Of a stretch of 64,000 bases of DNA, positions 1 through 12,031 are shown in pieces. Source of the stretch: Maratus speciosus. Lineage: Eukaryota; Arthropoda; Arachnida; Araneae; Salticidae. The stretch spans positions 34,228,087-34,292,086 of the forward strand of contig OZ010787.1 in the NCBI GenBank assembly GCA_963932465.1. Reading direction: 5' to 3'. The position numbers were made by a program, and so were the translations under genes. Within the stretch, counting starts at the first letter, position 1, and every line of letters begins with the position of its first letter. Below the pieces are notes generated by a model. That model had not been told where the DNA came from, searched no databases, and saw nothing but the letters and a program-made list of their open reading frames with translations.

Positions 1-2936
1 TTTACCTGTTGGAGATAAGTACTCGTAGGTAATGCAAATTATAAAACTGTTTAAAATAAGATAATAAAATAATATTGAAATATTATGACAGTGAAATAAT
101 AATCTCGTTAATTTAAAAAAAAAATGCGTACAATTTTTAATACTTTTATTCGACTCTTCTATTAAAAATTTGTCAGTCCGAAAAATTTTATTTTTGCTGC
201 AACAAATTCATTAAAAAATTACTTACCTAATCTTTAAAATAAATTAAAAAATGAAGAAAGGAAATTGACTTATATAACTTTTTTGAACCACTTAAATATT
301 ATTCCAGCAGTGAATATACATAATGGTGATAGCATTTTCAGAACGAAATTAAATATTAACAAGTAGAAAAAAAAAGAAAAATGCATTGCAAGAATGTTTA
401 AATAAAAAGCTCCTCGAACAGCGATCATGTAAAGAGACAATGTAGTTTTAAAATTTAGAAACATAATTAAAAAAATTAATAACTAGCTAAGCATTCTCTA
501 AGTGTTTTCCGTCAGCTCTAAAAATTGGAGCTCTTCTAAAAACGCATTTGTAAATATTTTAGATTTCTTTGACACTAATATTATTGAGAGCATCGATTAT
601 CTTTTATTTAAGGTCAACTGCATATGCTTATTACCTTCCGTCCGTTACCTCTTTCTTGTAATATCGCATAGCTTTTCTAATTTATTATTATATAGTCACC
701 GCCCCTCTCTCTTCTGCTAATTCCCTACCTCGTTTTAAACGTTTTTGCAATTTACATTGCCTACTTATCTTCAGCAAGTAAGAAAGTAAAGCGTATTTAA
801 ATTTTTTCGAACACACTGCACAGGCCGACCTTAGCTAAAACTTAAAGACTTCGTCTAAAACACTGCCAGACTTTGATAGGAATTTTGTATTTTTAGTAAC
901 AAAATCAGGCACTTTTAATTTATAATTTAATTTTAATGACTAATCTGTTTAATCGTCTAATGCTAATCATTAACGGTTTTCACCATTATCTAAGCAAAAA
1001 CCACAGGCTTACTCAAAATTTGGAAAATGGAAAATCATAGAATGGCTACTGACACGAAATCTAGAAAATTATATAGAGTTGAGAAATTTTGTGAGAGCAA
1101 GTATTTCTGAAAAGTTCTCTAAGAAAGGAAACATAATTCATATAATTAAACTGTGACAAAGTTAAATATATTGCTGTTGTTTAAACCGATTTTTAACTTT
1201 TACTTAAATATTTAATAAATAAAAGAAATTAATTTGAAACACTTTTATTTTATTAACTTCAAAAAAATATATTAGGAAAGTGCTTCTTAAATAATAAGTG
1301 TTATTTGCTATAGAAACTCTACTTCAAAAAACTATCTTAAAAAAAATTTTTGATCTTTAAATTCTTTATAGAATGCCATCAGTTCAAATAAATGTGTAAT
1401 TAGAATAGATTTTATTCCTGTTAATAATGTGGTATAACATTCATTGCACCGATTCACACATTCAAAATTTAATCCTATCTCATTCTTTCAAACAGAATAT
1501 CTACTCGTTAAAAATAACTTCTATGTCACATTTAAAGTTTCTAGCTCTGTCAGTTTATGAAGAATAGCAATTTTAGAAGGTTTTTCAGCTCATTCTATCA
1601 CTTAAAATTTCGAAATTTTTAAAATCCATCCGTCGTGAGCATCTACAAGTTAATAGTTACCACTATATATTTATTTTCAAGTTTCTTGTAAAATCAGCTT
1701 CAGATAAATCATGATGAGACGATTTTAGAGGATTTACCCGTCAATTCACCCTTTTCAAAATTTGAATTTAAAAAAAAAAAAAAAACGTTTTAAGCAAGCA
1801 TGTCAGTCTTGAAAATATCGATAAGTGCTATGTTTTAAGTTTCTTCTGAAATCGTGGTGAAACTGAAATTTTAGAGTGTTCTTGTATTTCACACCGTGAA
1901 AATTCTTATGTTTGAAGGGGGAAAAAATCAAGTATTGCATTTACACATTAGAAGTAACCTAGTTACTAATTTAAAGTTTCTAACACAAGTTTTTTTACAG
2001 GAATCTTGACGGAACGAAATTTTCAGAAATGTTCTGTAGTAGGGTATTTATTTATTTCACCTCTTTAAAATTCATATTCTTTAAAAAATCCTATTTGGGC
2101 CAGAATTTGAGTACTAAACGTATTCTTCGGGCCAATAAAAATTATTTATCGATTATCTTTAGCCTTGATCACATTTTTTGAAAAAATTTTCTCACTAAAT
2201 AGTACTTATTTGTTACGTCTGGTCAAAAAATGGTTTTAAAATAATCTGATGCGAAAAACGTGCCGAATTTCTCCAAAATTAGAGTTTGCCCAGCGGCATA
2301 TAGTCTCAGAATATTAAATAGTCTATTCGTCATGTATAACATACTACTTGCAAAATTTGAGCTCAGTCGAAAACACCGTTTGAACGCTTTCGTGTTCAAA
2401 CACACACACATATTGACTGGGCGAAAAAACAGACTTTGAGTCTGAAAGGAAATACCAACATACACACATGTATACGCACATATACATAGAGAATTGTGTT
2501 GTAAAAATAGGCAAAATGGATAAAAGAGGCTTCAAAAAGTAAAGATATACCAAAATTTCATAGTCTTATTTTTCCTTGGCATAATTATAGTAAATATCTT
2601 ACACTATATCTGAATATAAAGTAAAAATGCAATAATTTTCAATATTCTCAGTAGAAAGCAGTTATTTTATAACTATATTTCCAAATTAAATAACGGAAAA
2701 CGAATTCTAATAAAAATTTCGTTGTTTGAATTAGTGTTACTGAATTACGGCTTCTATTCTAAAAAATTTCAGTCATGAAATAAGGTTTTAAACTATAGCA
2801 AACTTTTTTTTATGTCTAACAGATAAAGAAACTTTAATTAAATGAGTTTAAGTTTACATTTTTAATTTAAATTTCCAATTACTTTTCTCTTCCATTGAAA
2901 ATGAAAAGCAAGATTCAAAATAAAGTTTGCCTATGA
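1..2936. other. AT-rich non-coding flank, no gene recognised
   Basis: Open frames here are short and show no protein family I recognise. The stretch is AT-rich with many homopolymer runs, as expected of intergenic or intronic DNA. It contains a diverged tandem repeat at about 1530-2010, listed separately, and a CA/TA-rich patch near 2400-2490. I cannot exclude small exons, which are not visible without transcript data. Confidence 0.5.
1530..2010. repeat. Diverged tandem repeat, units about 136-158 bp
   Basis: The word AAGTTTCT recurs near 1535, 1679, 1837 and 1974. After it, similar text about an 'attttagaaggtttttcag' or 'attttagagtgttcttg' type segment reappears. Unit spacing varies from about 136 to 158 bp, so the array is old. 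It resembles the tandem cores of the Helentron-like elements elsewhere in the window, but no RGAC microsatellite is present. Confidence 0.4.
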
Positions 2937-3859
2937 GTGATACACAGTGGCGCAGCCAGAATTCGGTTCTAGGGGGGGTTTTGAGTTTTTTGATAAAGGT
3001 GTTCGCCGGTTTTTTGAATCACCGGTTAATATAATCTGTCTTTTTAATGAATCAAATCATAATGCTTTTTACCCGCAATTACATTGGTTGTGTTTCATTT
3101 AAACAGCGTTTACAGTATTAGAGTTAGAAAACATAAAATGCACCAATGAAATAACCCCAAACTAGGCTAGATTTATAAAAAGTGTTTAAAGATGATGAGG
3201 CAAACTTTAAGAGTTGTAAGCGTACAGTCCAGCAAATAATTTTTGCATAGAAAATAACAGAATTCCAATCCACTTGTTCAACCAAAAATACACAGGATTT
3301 CATTCCAAGACAATCTCGAATTCTTGTTTTTAACTTTAATAATAATGAAGCCATTTTAACAAAATTTTCAATATACTTACCGTGCTTTTGTCAAATGTAA
3401 CAACATCCCGAAAATTGGTGGAATTTATCATCATTTACGTACAATTAGTGCTCAATTAGGTAATCCATATTTTGGAATGTAGTTGATATTAAACATGGTA
3501 TTTTATTGTTTTTTTTATTGTGCACTTCCAATACTTTACATGACATCGAATTTGCCATTAAGTAACATAAATCTATTGAAAATTTCGTTAAAACATCTTT
3601 ATTATTGTTAAAGTTCTCTAAAAATATCCGGGTTCAAATTGAAGTCATGCCTGTACTAATATTATAAAGTAACATTTTTTTTGTAGGGGTTTAAAAAGAT
3701 AATCGATCGTGTGCGAACTTAACTCTCATACAAAGGGTTCCATACAAAATATCAGAACTGTTCAAAGATAATATTTACTTGCGTACATATAACAATACCA
3801 CATGCCATAATTTAATTCTACTGGAATGAAAACCATTGAATATTTCTCACTCTAAAACA

Positions 3860-5143
3860 CAGACTTTGTACAAAGTTTAAACTTGGTAGAGAACCAACCA
3901 CGCTTCGGAAAGAAGTCGCAGAAATTCTCACGAAAAGTCACTTGTAAATCATATTTCATGTAATAGGGGACAATTTTCAAGGAATAAAAAAAAGTACGCT
4001 TAATAACGTGAAACTTTTCTATTCATTTTTAAAAATAAAAGCATATTCAGACATAATTATTGAAATGATTTTTAATCGAAAAGTTTTTTTTTCTTATAAA
4101 TGAATTATTTATTGAATTATAAGCAATTTTTGTCTCAAAATTACTTGACTTTTAATGTCTTGGAATTATTATATGAATTATCTTTTTAATATTTGCCTTC
4201 AGCAATTGAATTCAGTTGGAATAAAAAGTGGTTATCACTATGTTTCACCTTACCTAAAAAAAAGATCTTATACAAAGTTTAAACTTGGCACTGAGCCAAG
4301 CACGCTTCGAAAGGAGGTCACAAAGTAGCAACACTTTTTTGATCCGTACTATTGTTTTCTACATAGGTTTTTAATTAATATCTCGGCAAATTACAGAACA
4401 CATTTTTTCAAAAATCATTACCGACAATCCTTGGAAGATTCTACGTCGCTTAGGTACACCGAGTGCCCTCAACTCCCTCGCTGACCGCCAGAAAAATAAG
4501 ACGCACGAATGAACTTATAATAATCCCGATTTTACTTTTTAAGCGTAGAGTGGAACCTTAATAATAATGGCAAAATGATGGTGACTATCTCCGTTTCAAC
4601 ATAAGCTGTATTTTACATCGGTAAAATAACGGCTAGAAACATGGAATTTGGCATGGTTGTTAATTTAGAGACTTAAATGCATGCCCTGAACAGTTTTTTA
4701 AAAATTCGAAATTTTAAAGGGTGCAAGAGTAAAAAAAACTTTCTAAAATTGCAATTTGTGTGATACATTTTGTATAGAAGGTTAGAATCTAGCGTGGTGA
4801 TAACTTTTGGGATGTATAAATGCTCAAGAACGGTTCCTAAAAAGAAAATTCAATTTAAAAAGGATGAAATGAGCGGAAAACAGTCTGAAAACGATCTAAG
4901 GCTAATGTCAGACGGACGTCTTTTTGCACGCTTTTTTACTTACGTATTATCCCTACAAAATGCTAGCAGCATTATATAGCCTTAATTATGATTTATTAGG
5001 AATTGTTAGAGCTAGATACATTAAGTTTGGCATGGCTGTTACCCTAGAAACGTAAATGATCACCAAGAACAGTTTTCCAAAATTTCGAAATTAAAAGGAT
5101 GCAAGAGCAAAAAACCTTCTAAAACTGCGGTTCGTGCGATATA
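3860..5143. repeat. Diverged direct repeats inside the hAT-like element
   Basis: Two pairs are visible. 'acaaagtttaaacttgg' followed by an 'accacgcttcg' or 'agcacgcttcg' stretch occurs near 3867 and 4272. A unit of about 135 bp with 'tttggcatgg', 'gaacagttttccaaaatttcg' type words and 'gcaagagcaaaaa' occurs at about 4630-4770 and again at about 5010-5143. The second pair ends where the fold-back element is inserted. The cause may be internal duplication in the transposon. Confidence 0.55.
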
Positions 5144-6553
5144 CACTATATGGCTAAAGGTGACCGGCCATTTGCGATTTTAGACGTTTTGTTAAATATC
5201 TAGAAAAATGCGTGAGAAATTAACCTGAAACTGCAAGTGTGTAAACAGTATAGTATAGGTCATATATTTCCGCGAAGATTTTTTTCCCGAAACTTCATAG
5301 GGGACCACCAACAAATTGAAAAGGAACTAATATCTTTTGGATAACCCTGTAAAAACTAATGTAGCAAAAATCTTCAAACTCGGGATTATTAATAACTGGC
5401 TTATTGTAATATACTGTGTTCATTTTTATGAGGATAGCATGTATACTCGCAGAGGAATTAAGGTTTTTATAAAAACAGTCCCATATTTCGCCAAGTTTTT
5501 TGCTTATAATGTGCAGAGTTCTTAATATAAAAAAAAGTTCTCAGAAAATATGACAAACAACATTGTACATAATACTCTGCAATCAGAATTGAAAAATAAT
5601 AAAAATTGGATGAAGAATGAGGAGGTTTATTAAAAAAATTTTCACTGCGCATGCGTGAATGCAATCAAAATATAATGTGTATAATGTATTAGCTAATTAT
5701 ATAGAGCAAGTTTTGTGATAGTCTCAAAATCATAGAATGAAAATTCTGTAAATTATCGTCGATAGAATAAGCTCGAAATCCGTCGTCCCCAAAAAGATGA
5801 GGGGTTGTATCAAATATCTGTTGATTAGTGCCAAGACAGCGTACACAATTTTGCATGTACTACTATATTTGGATACAACCCCTCATCTTTTTGCTTCCTT
5901 TTGGGAACAACGGATTTCGAGCTTATTCTACTGACGATAATTTTCAGAGTTTTCAAGCTATGATTTTGAGACTTTCACAAAACTTGCTCTATATAATTAG
6001 CTAATACATTAAGCACATTATATTTTGATTGCATTCGCGCATGCGCAGTGAAACATTTTTTAGTAAACCTATTCGTTTTTCATTCAATTTTTATTATTTT
6101 TTAATTCTGATTGCAGGGTATTATGTACAATGTTGTTTGTCATATTTTCTGAAAAGAACTTCTTTTTATAATAAGAACTCTGCAAATTATAAGCAAAAAA
6201 CTTGGTGAAATTTGAGACTGTTTTTATAAAAACCTTAATTTCTCTACGAGTATACATGCTATCCTCATAAAAATGAACACAGTATATTACAATAAGCCAC
6301 TTATTAATAATCTCGAGTTTGAACGCTTTTGCTACATTCGTTTTTACAGGGTTATTCAAAAGATATTCGTTCTTTTTCAATTTGTTGACGGTCCCCTACA
6401 GGCTTTTGGGAAAAAAAATCTTCGCGGAAAAATATGACCTATACTATACTATTTACGCACCTGCAGTTTCAGGTTAATTCCTCATGTATTTTTCTAGATA
6501 TTTAACAAAACGTCTAAAATTGCAAGTGACCGGTCACCTTCGGCCATATAGTG
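5144..6553. mobile_element. Long fold-back TA-inserting element (1.41 kb)
   Basis: Two inverted arms, about 5144-5817 and 5865-6553, are separated by a loop of about 47 nt. The termini read CACTATATGG and CCATATAGTG, each next to a TA dinucleotide (5142-5143, 6554-6555), as expected for a Tc1/mariner-type target duplication. Because the arms mirror each other, the same short peptide frame appears on the plus strand near 5337 and the minus strand near 6380. I read those as mirror images of non-coding DNA. The element is nested in the hAT-like element 2945-7605. Confidence 0.8.
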
Positions 6554-7613
6554 TAGCTGGTATAAAAGCTTGGTTTTTGACATGGTGGTTACTTTTAAGG
6601 TATAATGAGAATGAGAATGATAAAAAATAATGAGAATATTCCATAATATATTCAAGTAACCGTTTTCTATAATAGCGAGTGACTATAAAGCTGAAACTGC
6701 AGATTTTTAACAATGTGCTTATTAATTTAAATTAATGCATGATTAGCATAAAATTGTGTATAATTATGTTTTATACAGTCTAAGAAAATGTTTTACATTT
6801 AACCCCTCTCTTTTCAAAATCCCTACTGACAGACATATTATCTATAACTCAATGAAATTACAATAAATGCTTCTTTATTACCTGACAAGGGTGGCAATGC
6901 TTCTCCGAGAGCAAGCACCATTACTCGTTTCTACATTACTAACTAATGGAATACATTCTTTAAATTTGTGTACAGATCTCCTAAGGAACAAATGGTTCGA
7001 AAGACGCACTGATTGCGATAATTTGTTCAATCACAATCAAAAACAGCTTTTTACAACTTTATAGTTACTACTTTTTTAATTTTTATTTTACAAAGATTTT
7101 TACTTGGGTACGTAAAAAGCTTGGTCTTAGATATAATTGGGAGCAAAAAGTGTAAAACAGGGCGTTTGAAACTGAGAGAGATCTGCAAAGTGTATGTTTC
7201 ATGTTTTTTCTGAAATTCGATGATCTATTAGTGTTTCGAACATAGAACAAAGAAGTGCAATTAAGAAATGGCCCATTGTATAACACTTAAACTCAAAGCG
7301 TCTGTGTGGCAGGAAATGACCATTCTTTTAGCATAAGACGTCTCGAAAAAGTGACTTAGTCCAAATAACCAATTTTCACAAAATCAATGCATGTATTATG
7401 CGCTTTCATAGTTTTAAGTAGAATTTTCGCCGTTTAATTGAATCACTTTGTTGAATAGAGTTTGATTTCTCAAAGCGCCGGATTTCGAAAAACAACGTTT
7501 AAATATTAATTTTGGTTTTGATTCATATAACAGGCAATTATAGTAATTTGTCTTAGCTCTGGGAGGGGTTTTAACCCCCAAACCCCTCCCGTGGCTGCGC
7601 CACTGGTGATACA

Positions 7614-8065
7614 GACCTTAATGTTCGAAACTGTGAGCGTCCCCCCACTTTTTTTTCCAGGACTACACCACTGGGGGGATGTCCTTCTTGCCCTGGGTGA
7701 AAATAAAATCTTAGTTTCGGCCCTGAATGGCTTCACGTGACATAGGAAAAGGTAATAGTTATTTTCTGTAAAATCGAAAAATGTGTAAAATATTTACTGA
7801 TGAATAAAAACGTATTCGATTTATTTAACTAATTCGATTTATTTAACTACAATAAAATCTGTTAAGACTGAATCATGAAGGAACAAAAAAAATCCCGCTT
7901 TAGACAGGTTTTTGTTTTAGAAGATAAACTGTTACCGTCTCTAATAATTCTATCGTATGCTTTTCGATGGGAACCGTGAAATTTTCCGTTGTACACATTA
8001 CAGGTTTCATTATAGTATGTCTTTCTGAATTTTCTCTGAAGAATTGTGCTGCCATCTACTACCAA
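7614..8065. mobile_element. Fragment related to the hAT-like element at 32.7 kb
   Basis: An inverted hAT-type end, TTTCGGCCCTG, lies near 7713-7723, preceded by a C-rich 'ccctgggtgaaaat' segment. The stretch 7890-8040 ('agacaggtttt', 'ataaactgtt', 'gggaaccgtg', 'ttcattatag') resembles 32950-33080 inside the element 32701-33721. The terminus is inverted relative to that copy, so this is a rearranged or composite remnant. No target duplication was found. Confidence 0.45.
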
Positions 8066-9099
8066 AAGATAAAATTATCAGTACTTGAATAAATAACATC
8101 GTTCTTTTCAGGGAAAAAAAGAAAAAAATAAATTTATGAATATATTTATACATATATTATTGCATTTACTATGTAAAATTAGTTCACATAGGTTTGAGGT
8201 AAGTAATTTTTGATTTTTTAATGAATTTTATGTTATAAAAAGATTTAAATGCGATATATATTTTGGTAATGAGTAGTAGGTTGCTGAAACTTTCCTCTAA
8301 AAAATATTTTCCTGGGAGAAAATGTCTCTAAGCATAGCTTATTCTATAACTCTTAGTTGATTTTCAGTTTTTTAATGTCACTGATACGTAAGTTTCAACA
8401 TAAAATTCGATACAAAATTTTAATGAACTTGAAATTATACCTTAAATACATATCATTGTTACCATAATACATGTTGGTTAATAATAAATTAGGCTTACTT
8501 AAGTGAACTTAAGTAGTAAGTAAAAGCTTTTCAGTGAAACGATTTATTTTTCAAATCAATTTGCTCGACAATCTTGCACATTGCGATTAATTATCCAGTG
8601 AAATTGAGTAATAATGTCAAAATTTTTATTTGAAACTTCTTAAAAATTCTAGTAAATAATCTGTGCAGAAGTTTCGCTAATTTGTCGTAAGAGAATTCCC
8701 ATTCTCTACAATAAGTGATGTTTAACCAATTTCTAAATAGATTATAATAACGAAACATTTCCTTTGGCATGTTAGAACAAACATACGAGAATATTAAGTA
8801 TCCGTGCTATGGTGCTGTCACCTATTGCGATTTTTCGAAGCTAATAATTGTACTTATTGATAGTTAAAACCTTAAAACAACAGTCATATTAAAGTTAATC
8901 GATACTCACACTTGCAAGCTTCAATATATTTTTAATTTTAAAAAAAATGCTTTAGAACAAAAAATTTAATTAATTAAATATGCTTTGCTTCTATGTGGTA
9001 GTCACTTGAAATTTACTTGATTTCAAAGCGAAAAACGTTCTGACACATTTACAAATCCATTTTTTAACGGAAAGATATAAAATTGGAAAGCCTGGCCAT
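8066..9099. other. AT-rich non-coding, nothing recognised
   Basis: No open frame with recognisable homology, no terminal repeat and no clear tandem structure is visible here. Confidence 0.4.
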
Positions 9100-9113
9100 G
9101 GAAGCGATTTAGA

Positions 9114-9323
9114 TGGTTGGTTGGTTGGTTGATTTTTGACGGCCGATTATCTACGCTAGGGATATAGGCCCGAGGGGGTCTTTCTAAGGGAACCTAATCC
9201 GTATTTGCGCAAAAAAACACGAAAACTCCGAACGGTTAGGCCGACGGGCGCGATTGGGTTCGAACCCAGCACCTCCCGTCTACCAGCTTCGAGAGCAGAA
9301 CCTCTCAGCCACTGGTGTGGCTA
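9114..9323 (-). mobile_element. tRNA-derived SINE, copy 1
   Basis: A 210-bp insertion is bounded by a perfect 14-bp target duplication, GGAAGCGATTTAGA, at 9100-9113 and 9324-9337. Read on the minus strand it begins with a tRNA-like head: an A-box-like TGGCTGAGAGGT and a B-box GGTTCGAACCC, in the manner of a Ser/Leu tRNA. It ends in a run of CAACC repeats. That tail matches the 3' end of the LINE at 45028. The head lacks a foldable acceptor stem, so it is not a tRNA gene. A second copy is at 19252-19497. Confidence 0.85.
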
Positions 9324-9439
9324 GGAAGCGATTTAGAATTGAACTGTTTTTTCCATTTTTTGATCAATCAATTACCCACTGAGTTATAAGCGATTTCGAT
9401 CACGTGACAAACCCGTTTTATCACCAGCTCTTGAGTGAT

Positions 9440-9680
9440 TTTTCTACTTTCGCGCGGAAATTCGGTTCAAAACGTCCACTTTGACACTTTTTTCTGAAAG
9501 ATCTATTGCGTTCGCAAAAAAAATTGAAAAAACAGCTCGACGACATAGTTTCTGAACAACAACACCAGCTAGTTTCACGCATTTTCGAACAAAAATAAAT
9601 TAAAATTTATGTCAGGAAGTTGCTCTTTTTGATTTGAGAACAGCCTTAAAGAAAATTTCTGGTTCAAATACTGCTCACCC
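9440..9680. repeat. Dispersed repeat family R, partial copy 1
   Basis: The segment with 'ggaaattcggttcaaaacg', 'ccactttgacac' and 'catagtttctgaa' resembles 15190-15400 and 25560-25770. It is the shortest of three copies in the same orientation. No coding frame is shared between copies. Confidence 0.55.
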
Positions 9681-9844
9681 GCAAGAAAATCGGCAAACTC
9701 GAAAAAAGTAAATTTCTCTTGGAGAGGCAAAAGAAGATTCACCTTTTTACATGCTTTCTTTTAACTTACAATTATGTTTGGATGTGACAGTCAAATCTTG
9801 TGGCTCATTTTTCACCCAACTTCATAAGCAAAAATAGTATTCAG

Positions 9845-10955
9845 GAATAGATCCCAAACTATTTACATTGTTATAAGTGCAAACGGGGTTAATCATCGTC
9901 CGCAATCGGGCTGCATGCTACACAGGCACATTTAAAAAAGAAAATCATACTTAAAAATTATTTTAGAAACCATTAAAAAAACTAGTATGTTGTGGCCATC
10001 ACAAAACTTTCTTCTATATAAATCACGTCAATTAAATCCTTTAAATAATACAAGAAATTACGTCAATTTAGCACCAATTTATATCAAAGTATATCTGAAC
10101 TTGAAGTTTGATGAAAATTCGTGCATTAGTTTTTGAGATAGAGCTATAGTGGAAATTCTGAAAAATGGAGCATAGCAGCGCCACCTGTTGAGAGATTGCC
10201 ACCAAAACATAAACAGCAGTAATTCACATGAAGGTATACATGAATCTGAAGTTTGTGGAAAATCCAAGCATTAGTTCTTGAGATAGAGCTATTGCGGAAA
10301 TCTAAAAAAAATGCAGCATAGCAGCGCCACCTGTTCAGCGATTTACACCAAAATCTATAAAACATCAATTCCTGTCAAGGACTAACTGAATCTGAAGTTT
10401 GATGAAAATCCGTGCATTAGTTCTGGAGATTGAGCTATTGTGAAAATCGTGCAAAATGCTGTATAGCAGCGCCACCTGTTGAGCGATTTACACCAAAAAC
10501 TAATAAGCACCAATTTATATCAAGGACTAACTAAATATTAATTTTTATTAAATTCCGTTCATTAGTTCTTGAGATAGAGCGCCCACAATATTTGTGTCAA
10601 ACACAGACAGACAGACTCACAGACAGACATTTTGTAAAAACATGTTTTTCCGGTTCTCTGACCCCTAAAACGTGTAAATCCGTCGAAAACCGGAATTCGA
10701 AAATTTTCATGAATCCAATACTTTCTTCTTGTAAAGATAGAAGAAAGTAACCAGTACATTATACTTTTCAAACAGATTACATTTGTAAGTACCTATTTTC
10801 CTGTATTCGACAGTGTAAAATATGAAATTGTCCGGGATTAGAAGTTCACAAATCTTCTAAAAAGCAAAATTTATTACTAAGGTCGTTACAATCGTCAATA
10901 TGATGTCAATGTTACTCACGGACCCGTTTTACCTTTATAATATAGACAAGGCGAT
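9845..10955. repeat. Direct repeat copy A, split by a Helentron-like insertion
   Basis: The flanks 9845-9999 ('ctatttacattg', 'taagtgcaaacgggg', 'gctgcatg') and 10752-10955 ('cttttcaaacag', 'ctgtattcga', 'tataatatagac') together match one contiguous stretch at 11265-11595. The intervening 10000-10750 is therefore an insertion, and 11265-11595 acts as a related empty site. Confidence 0.65.
10000..10750. mobile_element. Helentron-like non-autonomous element (HINE/DINE type)
   Basis: Short inverted ends ACTTTCTTCTAT (about 10006) and ATAGAAGAAAGT (about 10737) bracket a core of about 145-bp tandem units marked by AGCAGCGCCACC near 10175, 10321 and 10466. An (AGAC)n-like microsatellite lies at 10602-10630, followed by a terminal region with short inverted segments. 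A tandem core plus (GTCY)n/(RGAC)n tract is the known layout of DINE-1/mini-me/HINE elements derived from Helentrons. No target duplication is evident, as expected for that group. The paralogous stretch at 11265-11595 lacks the insertion. Confidence 0.6.
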
Positions 10956-11264
10956 TCAACCAGGGTTACTCGAGTTAAATAAGGCATCCTATAAGAAAGA
11001 GCATTTTGGGGAGCATTTTTACGAGCATTTAGGAGCATATGAGAGCATTTTTACCAAAAAACATTTTTTTTGGTACTTATTAGTCACATGCTAGCAGTTA
11101 ATCGCGAAAGATTTTACCATTTACAGAATTTTTTTTATTTTGATTATTTAATTTTTTTAAGCGCGTAGCCCAATGACAAGTCGTTTAAATTCCTGTTTTA
11201 TTTATTTATTTGTGGAGTTTTAATTTCGTTTGACAATTTAGTTACGAAATATTACAGATAAACA

Positions 11265-11595
11265 AACAAAAGTTGAATTATTTACATTGTATTAAGTGCG
11301 AATGGGTTAAACTTCATTAATTGGGTCGCATGTTTATTCTTGGGATAGGTTTTTAAAAATTTCATGCTTTAAAATTATTTTCCAAATTTATAAAAATTTA
11401 GTAAATTGAGATACAGTTTTCAAAGAAATTGCATTTGAAAGTGCATTTTTTCTCTATTCGATGTTGTAAAAACTGGAAATTGTGCGGTGTTCAGAAGCTA
11501 AAAAAATTTGCGATAAAAACAATTTACTCAGGTCACGTCGGCATGACATTAGAATTATTCATGGGCATGTTTTTGCTTTGTAATATAGATTGTTC
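11265..11595. repeat. Direct repeat copy B (uninterrupted)
   Basis: This matches the two halves of copy A around the Helentron-like insertion, with 'tatttacattgtattaagtgcgaa', 'gcatttgaaag', 'ctctattcgatg' and 'tgtaatatagatt' type words (longest quoted run shortened here). It gives a natural pre-insertion comparison. Confidence 0.55.
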
Positions 11596-11831
11596 ATAAT
11601 AATTAACACAATCAGTATATAAACTAGTTGAAACAAGTTTTCAGCGCTAAAGTGAATTTCGGTTCTTTTTCGAGTTTTGGTCGAAAACTAAAATAAAACA
11701 TTCCCAGATGGAAATTTTAACCGATTAATTAGTTAATATACAAAAAAGAACATTATTAATTTAGTTAATCACAAACATATACCAGCTTACAAAGACACTT
11801 ATGATTGCGTATATGTGGGTATATGCTTGTT

Positions 11832-12031
11832 NNNNNNNNNNNNNNNNNNNNNNNNNNNNNNNNNNNNNNNNNNNNNNNNNNNNNNNNNNNNNNNNNNNNN
11901 NNNNNNNNNNNNNNNNNNNNNNNNNNNNNNNNNNNNNNNNNNNNNNNNNNNNNNNNNNNNNNNNNNNNNNNNNNNNNNNNNNNNNNNNNNNNNNNNNNNN
12001 NNNNNNNNNNNNNNNNNNNNNNNNNNNNNNN
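11832..12031. other. Assembly gap of exactly 200 N
   Basis: All 200 bases are N, the typical placeholder for a gap of unknown size. Open frames spanning it are artefacts. The sequence on either side cannot be assumed to be adjacent in the genome. Confidence 1.

Larger units (their letters stand above)
2945..7605. mobile_element. Non-autonomous hAT-like DNA transposon (4.66 kb)
   Basis: The ends are inverted copies of each other: CAGTGGCGCAGCCA at the left and TGGCTGCGCCACTG at the right. Each is flanked by a perfect 8-bp target duplication, GTGATACA, at 2937-2944 and 7606-7613. An 8-bp duplication with a CAGTG terminus is the signature of the hAT superfamily. No transposase frame is visible, so the element depends on another for movement. 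It carries an internal fold-back element at 5144-6553 and older direct repeats at 3.86-5.14 kb. Confidence 0.85.

Noticed and set aside
9114..9323. A tRNA gene suggested by A- and B-box-like motifs and GGTTCGAACCC
   Set aside because: Target duplications flank a longer unit with a CAACC tail, a second copy exists at 19252, and no acceptor stem pairs. It is a SINE head.
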